The notes: a model not told the origin generated them from the letters alone. DNA of 64,000 nt from Gangjinia marincola (GCF_039523415.1 NZ_BAAAFG010000001.1:257748-321747); one strand, 5' to 3'; positions 16,807 to 25,997 are shown, counted from the first letter of the stretch. Program-made: numbers and translations.

Positions 16807-18471
16807 CTAAGGCTTATTAATCTCTTTTAGTTTTATTATTTTTTGAGCAGCATTTTTACCGATGCGGCTTATGGTATCAATATTAACCGCTTTTTCATAG
16901 GCTTTTATGGCTTTTTCATACTGCTCAATTTGTTCAAACGCCGAAGCTAAGTTATTCCATGCTGCTTGTGATTGAGGAAAAACCTCTGCTACAAATCCAT
17001 AAATAATCAATCCTGTCTCACGATCTCCTGATTGAAATAATCTATATGCCGTTTTGCTAAATTCGTCTTCAAAATCGTTGTACTTGTAGGCTGGATCTTT
17101 CACAATTCTTTTGGCATCCACTACTAATTGATCCAGTTTACCTGCTGTAAAAAGTTGGGTTAAGTGCTTCATAGGATCTAAAACAAAAGCACCCTCTGTG
17201 TAGTTTATTGCGGTTTCCAAAACAGGATCTCTATTGGTTACATAGTCGTTAAATGAAATTTCTGCAGCCAGATGAGGAATAGTTGCATCCTGATTTTCCC
17301 ATTGTGGCATATCCTGCCACCACGCGAAAGATAAGTACACATTAATCTTTGAATTTGGTAAGGTCAAACGTTTAGCATCCCCGAAAAAATTAATGTTTTC
17401 TGCTGTAGGTTCTCCCACTATGATTGCCTCAGTATAGTTTTTTATTTCATTGGTAAGGTTTTGTGCTGCTGAAAACGTTCTTCTACCAATCAAATAAAAC
17501 AAGTGTCCCGGTTGGTTTACCCTGGGTCGTGACATAATTGCTTTTATAAGCGCCTTATTATTATAATTATTCCCTCCACCGTTAAGTCTAACGTCATATA
17601 CCAGTTTGTCGATATTAAGAGAATCAACGGCCTTAAAAAGACGTTTATAAAAATCTTGTAATGGTTCTTTCTCATCATTGAAAACCGAACTTTGCCGAAC
17701 ATACATCGTGTTTGATGATGGCAGGTACTCAAAATAATAAAGTCGTTCTGTTAGTTTTTTGAGGTAAAGCGGAGTTTCTGTTTCATCTCTTGAGCCCAGC
17801 CAATCGTTGGTAGAAGTGGTGAATCCATAATCTTTAGATAGCTCTTCCATAGGAATCTTTTCTACGTTGATAGTTGTTGTCTTTCCGCCTTTTTTGACTG
17901 TTAGGCTAACACTATCCTGCTGATTAGGGATCACACCCTGTGCATGAAGCACTGCAGGTATGGTTAAAAAATCAAGGCCGTAGGCCTTAAAATAACTGTC
18001 ATTTTCCGCCGGCACAACAGATTTTATTTTTTGTAAGGCTTCTTTGACAGGCATCCCTCCTATGTTAATCAATCTGGCACCTAAAAGTTGCCGGTAATTT
18101 TTGTGTACCCCTTCGACATAAATTCCGTCGCTAAAATGATAAAGATTTACAGGCAGAACACCCTCCTCTGCCACTTTTGTGTAAGGTATTTGAGTATGTC
18201 CATATTCGAACATAGCGACCAAACGCGCAAAACTGACTTTGATTTCATGAGGTTGTAAATTAGGGATATTGCTTTTTAGCGAATCGACTGCATTGTCCCA
18301 AGCTACTTTTGAAATTTTTTTAAACAGAAAATGATGTTTGTCATGAACTGTTTTTTGCAGATAGTCAAGGTCTTCTTGCCATTGTAGTACAGATAAATCC
18401 TGTGCATTACCCGAAACTGAAAACAGAAAAAAAAGAATAAACGTTGTCGCTATAGAAAGGAATGATCTCAT
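16807..18471 (-). CDS. Exported S41-family peptidase-like protein with C-terminal TPR
   Basis: 554 aa. A signal peptide ends at about residue 23 (FLFSVSGNAQD). Residues 80-200 may include a degenerate PDZ-like segment (LINIGGMPVKEALQKI). The S41 core follows: YFEYLPSS, KLVYDVRLNGGGNN, and the serine-bearing strand LIGRRTFSAAQNL with IIVGEPT downstream, where S41 enzymes have Ser and, about 25 residues later, Lys. Residues 490-545 form one or two TPR units (AWNNLASAFEQIEQYEKAIK). Probably a periplasmic or outer-membrane-facing hydrolase; activity depends on whether the Ser-Lys dyad is intact. Monocistronic. Confidence 0.82.
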   Translation of the reverse strand: MRSFLSIATTFILFFLFSVSGNAQDLSVLQWQEDLDYLQKTVHDKHHFLFKKISKVAWDNAVDSLKSNIPNLQPHEIKVSFARLVAMFEYGHTQIPYTKVAEEGVLPVNLYHFSDGIYVEGVHKNYRQLLGARLINIGGMPVKEALQKIKSVVPAENDSYFKAYGLDFLTIPAVLHAQGVIPNQQDSVSLTVKKGGKTTTINVEKIPMEELSKDYGFTTSTNDWLGSRDETETPLYLKKLTERLYYFEYLPSSNTMYVRQSSVFNDEKEPLQDFYKRLFKAVDSLNIDKLVYDVRLNGGGNNYNNKALIKAIMSRPRVNQPGHLFYLIGRRTFSAAQNLTNEIKNYTEAIIVGEPTAENINFFGDAKRLTLPNSKINVYLSFAWWQDMPQWENQDATIPHLAAEISFNDYVTNRDPVLETAINYTEGAFVLDPMKHLTQLFTAGKLDQLVVDAKRIVKDPAYKYNDFEDEFSKTAYRLFQSGDRETGLIIYGFVAEVFPQSQAAWNNLASAFEQIEQYEKAIKAYEKAVNIDTISRIGKNAAQKIIKLKEINKP

Positions 18472-18589
18472 GATTATGGTTTAGTTTGAGTTCAAATAAA
18501 CGCATTACTTCCTTTCTAATAGGAATAAAGTATACTGAAGTGTATATCGGGATAGCTCAACTGTATTATCTTGGGTTTACATCACTATT

Positions 18590-19333
18590 TCATTTCTCCT
18601 TTTTTCGCTTAAAAACAGCTGCAATATGTTCTAATCCCGGAGTTTCAGAAAGTGTTTTAAGCTGTTGGCTCAGCTTTTCGGTTTGGGCTAGAGCCTCGGC
18701 AATTGGATGATCTGCTTTATTAAAATTGGTAACGAACTTACCGGGATTATCAGAAGAAGCTTCTAATAGGCTATCTAATAACTTTAAACGCAGCTTTTCA
18801 TTTTCCGCCGAAGGCACAAAACGGTTCACATGAGTTGAAAAACCTTCGTACGTTTTACCCAGAGTTTCTTTGTGTGTATACTCTTCTATAAGTCGTTTAG
18901 ATATATTAATCTTCTTATTTGTAGCATACGTATACCATAAAATGGGTAAATACATAGGGATCATCATAATCGCTAACTGGGGCAGTCGCAGCATGATTTC
19001 ATCAAATGAAACGCCTTGTACGGCAAAGAAAACCGATACCACCACCGGTAAAAAACTTATCCCCGTCATAATGCTGATCCCTACGTTAAAGCGTCTTTGT
19101 AGCGTAACATTTAATTGTACTTCTTCGTTTTTCTTTTTAGTAAAAGCTTCACTGAGTTCCTGTGTTATCTTACCCGGTAACAAATCTTCTACCTCTTCAA
19201 CCAATGCTCTGTACTTAAGCTGCTGAGCTTCTATAAAAGACTCATAGCGTTTAGCATACGTAGTCTTTAACAGATGAATTTCTTCATCCAGGTAGATGAG
19301 CCGCGCAACTAAGGTTTTGTCACAACATTCCAT
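18590..19333 (-). CDS. Two-TM cytoplasmic-facing membrane protein, partner of LexA-like regulator
   Basis: 247 aa. The first 90 residues are helical and charged, followed by two hydrophobic helices (about 88-112 and 125-145, SIMTGISFLPVVVSVFFAV and IMMIPMYLPILWYTYAT). A helical C-terminal 100 residues ends in lysines. No known family was recognised. It starts only 13 bp after the S24 regulator gene on the same strand, so they likely form an operon. A degenerate copy of the dispersed repeat (ttccgccgaaggcac at 18803) lies within this coding frame. Function unknown. Confidence 0.75.
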   Translation of the reverse strand: MECCDKTLVARLIYLDEEIHLLKTTYAKRYESFIEAQQLKYRALVEEVEDLLPGKITQELSEAFTKKKNEEVQLNVTLQRRFNVGISIMTGISFLPVVVSVFFAVQGVSFDEIMLRLPQLAIMMIPMYLPILWYTYATNKKINISKRLIEEYTHKETLGKTYEGFSTHVNRFVPSAENEKLRLKLLDSLLEASSDNPGKFVTNFNKADHPIAEALAQTEKLSQQLKTLSETPGLEHIAAVFKRKKEK

Positions 19334-19346
19334 ACCGTATCATCGT

Positions 19347-19946
19347 TTATAAGGGAATCACTTGTTGGACGACTCCCTGTATTTTTAAATCATTGGTCAG
19401 GATGATGGGTTGGTGAACGGGATTGGTAGAACGGGGATATAGTATTACGGTTTGATCGTGTTTCGCATATTCCTTGATGGAAGCCTCGTCGTTGATAAGC
19501 GCTAGAATGAGCTCACCGCTTTCGGCAGTTTGTTTTTGCTGCAGTAAAATCAGATCACCATCGTGAATTCCTTTTTGATCCATGGAATCCCCGTGAGCAG
19601 TAAGTAAAAAATACGTATGCGAAGGTGACATGAGTTTTTTTGATACCGGGACAAAAGCTTTAATGTTTTCCTCAGCAAAAAGAGGTTGCCCGCACGAAAC
19701 TGTGCCTAACCAGGGTATATTCAAGGTATCAACAGGCTGTGGTAAAGAATGACCAGACTGATTTGATATTAAAAGATCCCGAACATCAACACTGAGGAGC
19801 GCACTAATTTCATATAGCATTTCCAAACTGGGTTGTCTCCTGTTTTGAACATATCCATTGACCATGTTATAGCTCTTTTTAAGGTTATTGGCCAGCCAGG
19901 TTTGCTTAATTCCTTTATGCTCTAATATTTCTTTAATGCGGTTCAT
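19347..19946 (-). CDS. XRE-HTH / S24 peptidase (LexA-like) transcriptional regulator
   Basis: 199 aa. Residues 1-60 form a Cro/CI-type helix-turn-helix (KGIKQTWLANNLKKSYNMVN, RRQPSLEMLYEISALL). Residues 75-199 are an S24 LexA-like domain: a possible autocleavage site Cys-Gly in GTVSCGQP, the nucleophile in AHGDSMDQKGI, and the general-base Lys in INDEASIKEY. The combination is typical of stress- or DNA-damage-responsive repressors that self-cleave with RecA. A perfect 9-bp inverted repeat 46 bp upstream of its start (19992-20010) is a good candidate for an autoregulatory operator. Co-transcribed with a membrane protein gene. Confidence 0.9.
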   Translation of the reverse strand: MNRIKEILEHKGIKQTWLANNLKKSYNMVNGYVQNRRQPSLEMLYEISALLSVDVRDLLISNQSGHSLPQPVDTLNIPWLGTVSCGQPLFAEENIKAFVPVSKKLMSPSHTYFLLTAHGDSMDQKGIHDGDLILLQQKQTAESGELILALINDEASIKEYAKHDQTVILYPRSTNPVHQPIILTNDLKIQGVVQQVIPL

Positions 19947-19991
19947 CGATTACCGGTTTTGTCCTACTAAAGATATAACATAATATTTAAA

Positions 19992-20010
19992 TATATCATA
20001 TTATGATATA
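19992..20010. promoter_or_regulatory. Candidate operator: tatatcata-t-tatgatata inverted repeat
   Basis: Perfect 9-bp arms around one central base, 46 bp upstream of the S24 regulator start codon, within an AT-rich region likely to hold its promoter. CI-like repressors bind such symmetric sites; binding is inference. Confidence 0.45.
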
Positions 20011-20046
20011 AAAATATATCTTAATAAAGCAGGAGAGTAGGTATTA

Positions 20047-20172
20047 TCAAGAGGTTCTCTGCTTATAGTCCGACTGAAAATGATGAATGTTGTGCATTAG
20101 TTTCTCTCCAATATACATCAAAATAAAGGGGTCTTTTGATTGTCCGAAGGCGCTAACTCCAACTACGAACAT
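20047..20172 (-). pseudogene. Small ORF or gene-tail fragment (41 aa)
   Basis: An ATG at 20172 is preceded by AGGA eight bases upstream and opens 41 codons ending SDYKQRTS, with a hydrophobic start (MFVVGVSAF) and a helical rest (FILMYIGEKLMHN, IHHFQSDYK). The frame stays open a few codons further upstream without a start. It may be a real small protein or the tail of a decayed gene. It is the only structured content in the 363-bp space between the flavin reductase and S24 genes apart from the operator. Confidence 0.3.
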
Positions 20173-20309
20173 TAGTATAGTCCTGAAGAGTAGTCGCTAT
20201 ATAGTAGCCGTTCTTAGTGATACTAATCTAAAATGCTCTGCTGTAACTACTCTGTTTTGAGGGAAATCATCTTTGGAGTATCAAAAGCTTATGTATACGT
20301 ATCGTATGG

Positions 20310-20987
20310 CTACGAAAGATCCTCTGTCACGATCTTATTTTGATCAATACCAAGAGCATGAAGATCTGCTTGTACACTGTCCATCATAGGTGGCGGTCCA
20401 CATAAATACACGTATTTATCTGTTTGGGTAGTGTGTTCTTTGATAAAATCTTTGTCTATGTGCCCTTGTGCGTGCTTCGGGCTGCGTTCTTCAGATAAAA
20501 TATTGATAAAATCTTGTCCCAGCCATTGCTCAAATTGAGATTCCATAATAATATCTTTTTCGCGTTTGTTGGCGAAGAGCAATATATTTTCGGCTAGCTG
20601 TCCTTTTCGGGCTAAATCTTTGAAAATAGCAATAAATGGAGTCACTCCTGCACCCCCGGCTAAAAACACGCCGGGTCCCTGGTATGAGATAGCTCCCCAA
20701 GGATCTTCGAGTAATAGATTCGCTCCTGGTTCTAAACGCTGCAAACGATCAGTGACCCCGTCATGATCAGGATAGATTTTAATCGTAAACTGCAAAAAAC
20801 CTTCGTCTGGTAAACTCGTAAACGTGAACGGTCTCTTCTCATCTCGCCAACCCTCCAAATCCATTGCAACTTCTGTAGCTTGTCCCGGAGTATAGGAATA
20901 GTTTGCGGGCTTGTCTGTTTGAACTTGAATGACATCATGTGTGATGAATCCTAACGATTGAATCTTAACCTTGTGTGACATACTCAT
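20310..20987 (-). CDS. FAD/NAD(P)-binding ferredoxin reductase-like oxidoreductase
   Basis: 225 aa. Residues 1-100 form an FAD-binding barrel with the flavin motif RPFTFTSLP and a phosphate-binding loop around KIYPDHDGVTDRL. Residues 105-225 are the NAD(P) domain: LAGGAGVTPFIAI, then the C-terminal YLCGPPPMMDSV. There is no 2Fe-2S domain, so it is a stand-alone flavodoxin or flavohaemoglobin-type reductase that moves electrons from NAD(P)H to an unknown acceptor. It is 65 bp downstream of the antiporter gene on the same strand and may share its transcript. Confidence 0.92.
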   Translation of the reverse strand: MSMSHKVKIQSLGFITHDVIQVQTDKPANYSYTPGQATEVAMDLEGWRDEKRPFTFTSLPDEGFLQFTIKIYPDHDGVTDRLQRLEPGANLLLEDPWGAISYQGPGVFLAGGAGVTPFIAIFKDLARKGQLAENILLFANKREKDIIMESQFEQWLGQDFINILSEERSPKHAQGHIDKDFIKEHTTQTDKYVYLCGPPPMMDSVQADLHALGIDQNKIVTEDLS

Positions 20988-21052
20988 TAAATTTCATCTA
21001 AAATAGATCAATTATATTTCCTTAATGTGCTGAATGAAACTAATGATGTGTG

Positions 21053-22321
21053 CTATAACACTTGAGTTTGCTTTTCACCTGATTTGCCTAGAAATCTTCT
21101 GATGACTTTCTCTATCGTTAATCCTTGTCCTAAAATTGAAAAGACCACCACGATGTAGCTCATCACTAAAAAAAGCTCCCGGTTCATCTCTGGTGCCAGA
21201 CTTAAGGCCAAGGCGATAGAGATACCTCCACGTAATCCGCCCCAGGTCAGGATAAGGTGGGTATTTGGCACAAAATCCAGTTTGCGTTCAAAGAGCTTAA
21301 CCGGTAGCCACAAAGCCGCATAACGTGAAAATAAAACTAACGGAATAGCAATGAGACCGGCTAATACATACGAAGTTGAATACGTAAGCACCAGAATTTC
21401 CATCCCGATGAGCACGAATAAAATTGCATTAAGTAGGATATCAATTAACTCCCAAAACTTATCCAGGTAGAGTTCTGTAATTTCAGACATAGCCGAACCT
21501 CTTACGCGGTCATGCCCTATGAGCAAGCCTGCCATAACCATGGCTAATGGAGCTGATAAATGTAGTTTTTGCGCTATCACTGTCCCCATCATTACCGCTG
21601 CAAGTGTAATAATTACTTCAATACTAAAGTCATCAATGGTTTTAAGTAATTTGTAAGTAATTAAGCCCAATATAATTCCCAGAGCAATGCCACCAAAAAC
21701 CTCCTGACCAAATAGAATCGCTATATCTGCAGGAGTCATTGCATCTGCACCCATAGAAGCTATTTTAAAGATCGTTAAGAATAGTACAACTCCTACACCA
21801 TCATTGAATAGCGATTCTCCAACAATTTTAATCTCCAGCTTTTTTGGAGCATTCGCTTTCTTTAAAATCCCAAGTACTGCAATGGGATCAGTGGGAGATA
21901 TAATTGCTCCAAAAAGTAAACAATAGATATACGCTGTAGGCAGTCCTAAAAGCGGAAGTAAATAATACGTTAGTGTTCCAATCAAAAAGGTAGAGGTAAT
22001 AACCCCTAGGGTCGCAAAGGCGATTACAGGCCAGCGTTGTTGTTTGAGTTCCTGAAAATTAGTGTGCAGAGCCCCCGCAAAGAGCAAAAAGCTAAGCATA
22101 TAATCCATCAATACCTTTTCAAAATCAATCTGCTGGATGAGTTCTGCTTCTGCTTTTAATAAGGTATCGTCAAAAAAACTTATTCCAAGGACTACCAGCG
22201 TATAAACGATGGTGATTAACATTAATCCTATGGTAATGGGCAATTTTAAGAATCTGGCATTTATGTATCCGAACAAAGCCGCGATACAGACCAAACCACT
22301 TATAATAAAATAATAATCCAT
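21053..22321 (-). CDS. Na+/H+ antiporter, CPA1 (NhaP) family
   Basis: 422 aa with about 12 hydrophobic helices. CPA1 signatures are clear: LLFGAIISPTDPIAVLGIL and the ion-binding GESLFNDGVGVVLFL with its Asn-Asp pair, plus SAPLAMVMAGLLIGHDR and a C-terminal TWGGLRGGISIALALS. It should exchange Na+ or K+ for protons across the inner membrane for pH and salt homeostasis, which suits a marine organism. No C-terminal cytoplasmic regulatory domain is present. It is transcribed leftward and diverges from the SDR gene. Confidence 0.94.
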   Translation of the reverse strand: MDYYFIISGLVCIAALFGYINARFLKLPITIGLMLITIVYTLVVLGISFFDDTLLKAEAELIQQIDFEKVLMDYMLSFLLFAGALHTNFQELKQQRWPVIAFATLGVITSTFLIGTLTYYLLPLLGLPTAYIYCLLFGAIISPTDPIAVLGILKKANAPKKLEIKIVGESLFNDGVGVVLFLTIFKIASMGADAMTPADIAILFGQEVFGGIALGIILGLITYKLLKTIDDFSIEVIITLAAVMMGTVIAQKLHLSAPLAMVMAGLLIGHDRVRGSAMSEITELYLDKFWELIDILLNAILFVLIGMEILVLTYSTSYVLAGLIAIPLVLFSRYAALWLPVKLFERKLDFVPNTHLILTWGGLRGGISIALALSLAPEMNRELFLVMSYIVVVFSILGQGLTIEKVIRRFLGKSGEKQTQVL

Positions 22322-22510
22322 AGCTACACTTTCTCCAAAAATACAGTATTCAGCGATTCTGTATGAAAAATTTTTTTACTCAATCGCAGTTTTAGTAGAC
22401 TGAAATCAATGTCAGCCTATACCTCTGTTAAAAGTCCCTTATCAAACTCCTAAACTATTTTAAAAGTTGATGCCCGTTTTTCTTATAGTAGCTATTTTAG
22501 AAATAAAAAC

Positions 22511-23251
22511 ATGGACGTAAAGAACAAAACTATTATCGTTACAGGGGCTTCTAGCGGAATCGGCGAGGCCACAGCATTGAAACTAGCAAAGCACGGCGCT
22601 AATATCGTGCTTATGGCACGTAGTGCTGATAAGCTGGAACACCTAAAAGATAAGATCACATCCAGCGGAGGGAACGCTATTGTCGCTTCAGGAGATGTTA
22701 CCAAGCGTGAAGATTTTGATACAGCGGTAGATTATGCGGTTAACACGTATGGACAGGTGGATGTCTTAATTAATAATGCGGGATTGATGCCCCTTTCTTT
22801 TATTGAAAAACTAAAGACAGACGAATGGATGCAAATGGTAGATGTCAATATTAAAGGCGTATTGAATGGTGTTGCTGCGGTGTTACCAGAGTTAAAGAAA
22901 AATAAAGGCGGACACATCATCAATATATCCTCTATGGCAGCACATCGCTATTTTCCCGGTGGAGCTGTATACTGCGCAACTAAATCTGCTGTCAAAATGT
23001 TTTCTGAAGGCCTGCGCCAGGAACTGGCACCAGAATATGGAATTAATGTCACTTCTATAGAACCCGGTGCAGTAGATACGAGTCTACCCGAAACCATTAC
23101 CGATGAGGATATCAAGGAGAATATGCAAGAAATGATGTCGATGACCACGTTGGAGTCTGAAGATATTGCTAACGCAATCTATTACGCTTTATCTCAACCT
23201 GATCGCGTCAACATTAATGATGTGTATATCGTGCCGAGTGAACAGAAATAA
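22511..23251 (+). CDS. SDR family NAD(P)-dependent oxidoreductase
   Basis: 246 aa, standard classical SDR length. TGASSGIGEA at about residues 12-21 binds the cofactor, NNAG is present at about 86-89 (INNAGLMPL), and the catalytic set includes ISSMA serine, Y154 and K158 (YCATK). An arginine at the end of strand 2 (MARSADKLEH) suggests NADP preference. Closest by eye to the YdfG-like serine/3-hydroxy acid dehydrogenase group; the substrate cannot be inferred. A single gene with its own terminator. Confidence 0.94.
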   Translation: MDVKNKTIIVTGASSGIGEATALKLAKHGANIVLMARSADKLEHLKDKITSSGGNAIVASGDVTKREDFDTAVDYAVNTYGQVDVLINNAGLMPLSFIEKLKTDEWMQMVDVNIKGVLNGVAAVLPELKKNKGGHIINISSMAAHRYFPGGAVYCATKSAVKMFSEGLRQELAPEYGINVTSIEPGAVDTSLPETITDEDIKENMQEMMSMTTLESEDIANAIYYALSQPDRVNINDVYIVPSEQK

Positions 23252-23266
23252 CCGGATTAATTATTC

Positions 23267-23306
23267 AAAAGGAGCCACGTGCAAGGCATGAAAAAAGGCT
23301 CCTTTT
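23267..23306 (+). terminator. Rho-independent terminator after SDR gene
   Basis: Stem aaaaggagcc / ggctcctttt with a 20-base loop and trailing Ts, 16 bp past the stop. Confidence 0.8.
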
Positions 23307-23396
23307 TCATCAGTTATTTTAATAAACAGTGAATACGTCCCTGAAAGTGCAATTTCACAGTATTGACTCTTGAATCCTGACTCCTGAGTCCTAATC

Positions 23397-24512
23397 TTAT
23401 CCAATTTTAGAAAACCGAATCCCCAGCTTTTCTTCTATTTCTCGCATTCGCGGAATTTCATTCTGGGTAACCAACGCAATACTGTGACCACTCTTACCCG
23501 CACGTGCTGTTCTACCACTACGGTGGGTGTAATAGTCTACACTTTCGGGCAATTGATGATGAAGGACAAAACCTAAGTCATTCACATCTATCCCCCTGGC
23601 TGAAACATCTGTCGATACCAAAACACGAACGCGTTCTTTCTTAAATGCACGCATGGCCTTATCACGGTCGATTTGTTTCATATCGCCTTCAAGAGCCTCA
23701 ACAGCAAATCCTTCATCCTTTAATTGATTGGCCAGATTTTGAGTAGTTGCCTTGGTTCTGCAAAAAATGATTCCACGTTGATCTTTTCTTCGGTCTAATA
23801 GATTCATCAATACATTCATCTTTTCGTTGACTTGCGTCAAGACATAGTGATGCGTAATATTCCGATTGATGATACTGTCTTTATTCGCAGAGATTTGAAT
23901 CGCCTTTGGTGACATGTACTTTTTAACAATCTGTTGAATCTCCCCCGGCATAGTAGCAGAAAATAACCAGGTGTTTCGCTTACCGGAGGTGTATCTTAAT
24001 ATTCGGTTGAGCTCCTCTTTAAAACCCATGCTCAGCATTTCGTCAGCTTCATCCAGTACTACTGTACGAATATGAGAAAGATCTACAACACCTTGTTCGA
24101 TAAGATCCACTAACCTTCCGGGAGTCGCGACGACAATGTGAGTCGTACGTTTTAGGTTCTCTATTTGACGATCAATTTTTTCACCACCGTAAATACCCTC
24201 TGCAAAAATCTTTTTGTCATTGTATTTAGTGAATTTAAAGAGTTGCTTTTTGATCTGCTGGGCTAATTCACGCGTGGGAGAAAGCACTAATGCCTGTATC
24301 ACAGGTTCATCTGGATCTATATGGTGAAGCAATGGTAACCCAAAAGCAGCGGTTTTTCCTGTTCCTGTTTGTGCCAGGCCAATTAAGTCGGTCTGTTTTT
24401 CTAACAATACCGGGATCACCTTGGATTGAATCGCTGTGGGTGTTTCTATTCCTAACTCCTGTAATGATTTTATGTACCCCGGCGCAATACCAAGTGCTTT
24501 AAATGTAGACAT
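23397..24512 (-). CDS. DEAD-box ATP-dependent RNA helicase (RhlE-like, short form)
   Basis: 371 aa, the helicase core with almost no tail. Motifs in order: Q-motif region (GYIKSLQELGIETPTAIQ), I AQTGTGKTAA, Ia PTRELAQQ, II DEAD within VLDEADEML, III SAT, V ARGIDV and VI HRSGRTARAG. It remodels RNA or ribosome assembly intermediates in the cytoplasm. Most flavobacterial RhlE proteins have a basic C-terminal extension; it is missing here, so binding specificity may come from partners. Transcribed leftward as a single gene. Confidence 0.95.
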   Translation of the reverse strand: MSTFKALGIAPGYIKSLQELGIETPTAIQSKVIPVLLEKQTDLIGLAQTGTGKTAAFGLPLLHHIDPDEPVIQALVLSPTRELAQQIKKQLFKFTKYNDKKIFAEGIYGGEKIDRQIENLKRTTHIVVATPGRLVDLIEQGVVDLSHIRTVVLDEADEMLSMGFKEELNRILRYTSGKRNTWLFSATMPGEIQQIVKKYMSPKAIQISANKDSIINRNITHHYVLTQVNEKMNVLMNLLDRRKDQRGIIFCRTKATTQNLANQLKDEGFAVEALEGDMKQIDRDKAMRAFKKERVRVLVSTDVSARGIDVNDLGFVLHHQLPESVDYYTHRSGRTARAGKSGHSIALVTQNEIPRMREIEEKLGIRFSKIG

Positions 24513-24678
24513 GTAATGAATTTAAGACAAAGGTACATGAATAAAGCCTTCTACCCTAGCCACTCATGATCAGATATAAGCCGTTGATCTTCTTAAAAAG
24601 TGTTAGCACAACGTTATAGATGGTTAAAGCCGAAGGCTATATAATCACAGTATACTATATTGAAGAAAAACAAACGTT

Positions 24679-24966
24679 ATGAGCACAAAGAAAAACAATG
24701 ATTTACCCTATAATCCTGAATTCACAGCACAAGACAAAAAAATCTTAGGTGAAAAGCAGAACCACATTCGAAGAGATAACGGGGATGACCGCCAATTACT
24801 AGAGCGCGAAAATAAGGTTGATTTTGAAGGAGAAACCTTAGATGTGCCTTCTAAGCAGCAGCCTATTGCCAAGAATCCTATTAATGACGAAGAAAACAGG
24901 TTACATAGTCAAGGCAGCGAACACAATGAGAATCTGGAACAAGGTAGCGGGACGATAACATCCTGA
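24679..24966 (+). CDS. Small hydrophilic hypothetical protein
   Basis: 95 aa, very rich in N, D, E, Q and K, with no hydrophobic segment and no Cys or Trp. It is likely intrinsically disordered. Parts such as DKKILGEKQNHIRRDNGDD and GETLDVPSKQQPIAKNPIND look like linker-type sequence. It ends shortly before a bidirectional terminator. Similar short disordered proteins in flavobacteria are uncharacterised; a stress-related role would be a guess. Confidence 0.7.
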   Translation: MSTKKNNDLPYNPEFTAQDKKILGEKQNHIRRDNGDDRQLLERENKVDFEGETLDVPSKQQPIAKNPINDEENRLHSQGSEHNENLEQGSGTITS

Positions 24967-24999
24967 TTTTACCAAATTATAAATTATTTAATCAAAATA

Positions 25000-25029
25000 A
25001 AAAGGTCAACCAAAACTGGTTGACCTTTT
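25000..25029. terminator. Bidirectional terminator between convergent genes
   Basis: Perfect stem aaaggtcaacca / tggttgaccttt with a 4-5 base loop, A-rich on the left and T-rich on the right, between the gene ending at 24966 and the convergent one ending at 25055. Confidence 0.9.
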
Positions 25030-25054
25030 CAAGTGATTTAAATGTACTACCTAT

Positions 25055-25645
25055 CTAATCTTTATAAATCACTTTAGCATTTTTTATTTTGTCGTTTAAT
25101 TTATCCATAGAGGATACATACATGTGTTGCGAATTAAAAACACGATCCGGGCGAGTACCAACGATGACATGTTTTACATTTAAGTCTGGTGCGTTAAGCT
25201 CTAATTGATCCTGTACGCGCATGGTTTTATCTCCCAAATCTGTATCTAACTCTTCCAAAGTTGATATTACGAAGAGATTATTTTTTGTAGCTCTGATTTC
25301 CTGTATTTCCAAACTGTGTTCTTTCCCAGATACTTCGGCTTCAACAATGATACTGCGTTCACTTTTCTCCATGTCATACCCCTCTATATCATTAGGCATG
25401 TCCACATCTACATAAGGTACCTCAATCTCTTCTTCTTCCATGACCACCACTACTTTAGGCACTTTCACCATTTTGGTTTTTGTTCCAACATTGACATCGG
25501 CCCAGTTCACATCGTATTCGGGTAGATTACCAGCTTCAGCATCCACATCTATGTCCACTTCGGGTAATTCGCCACTTTCAGTTTGTTTTACATTACAGCT
25601 AATAATCATACTGACTACAGCAATTGATAAAAGTATTTTTTTCAT
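25055..25645 (-). CDS. Lipoprotein with acidic Val/Asp-rich segment
   Basis: 196 aa. A signal peptide with a lipobox ends at Cys17 (SMIISC). The next 70 residues are dominated by Val, Asp and Glu with short quasi-repeats (ELPEVDIDVDAEAG, VPKVVVVMEEEEIEVPYVDV). The C-terminal half is a mixed region that includes DQLELNAPDLNVKHVIVGTR. It is probably anchored in the outer or inner membrane and periplasmic. Family not recognised. A 49-aa YqaE gene lies 43 bp upstream on the same strand and may be cotranscribed. Confidence 0.8.
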   Translation of the reverse strand: MKKILLSIAVVSMIISCNVKQTESGELPEVDIDVDAEAGNLPEYDVNWADVNVGTKTKMVKVPKVVVVMEEEEIEVPYVDVDMPNDIEGYDMEKSERSIIVEAEVSGKEHSLEIQEIRATKNNLFVISTLEELDTDLGDKTMRVQDQLELNAPDLNVKHVIVGTRPDRVFNSQHMYVSSMDKLNDKIKNAKVIYKD

Positions 25646-25688
25646 ATTCTAAGATTTTAAGGTTGTTCTTTGGCTTTTTTGAAACCCG

Positions 25689-25838
25689 TTAATTAACTAA
25701 AAATGCGTGTATGATTCCGGGAATCCATGCTAAGAGCGTAAGCAGAATACTAATTAATAACGTTGTGCCTACTCCATGGTTCATAAATACGGCCAAGGGT
25801 GGTAATAATATGTTTAAAATAATCGTAACTAATGACAT
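25689..25838 (-). CDS. YqaE/Pmp3 family membrane protein
   Basis: 49 aa, ATG at 25838 to TAA at 25689. It is the compact two-helix proteolipid of the YqaE/Pmp3 (UPF0057) family: an N-terminal helix with LLPPLAVF, then a turn and a second helix with the family signature LLTLLAWIPGIIHAF. These proteins sit in the cytoplasmic membrane and are linked to membrane potential and salt or cold stress in other organisms. The gene is short enough to be missed by length cut-offs. It is directly upstream of the lipoprotein gene at 25055-25645. Confidence 0.92.
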   Translation of the reverse strand: MSLVTIILNILLPPLAVFMNHGVGTTLLISILLTLLAWIPGIIHAFLVN

Positions 25839-25997
25839 ATCTATTTATTTTTGATTTTTACCAAGTTGCGTAAATTACACGTAACTATATCTATGAAAAG
25901 CAACATTTACAAACAGATTAACGCGATACTATAAGGTCGCGTTAACATAAAGTGATTCCTGTTAAACTTTCTTAAAATCATTACTACGCCTACTCTA

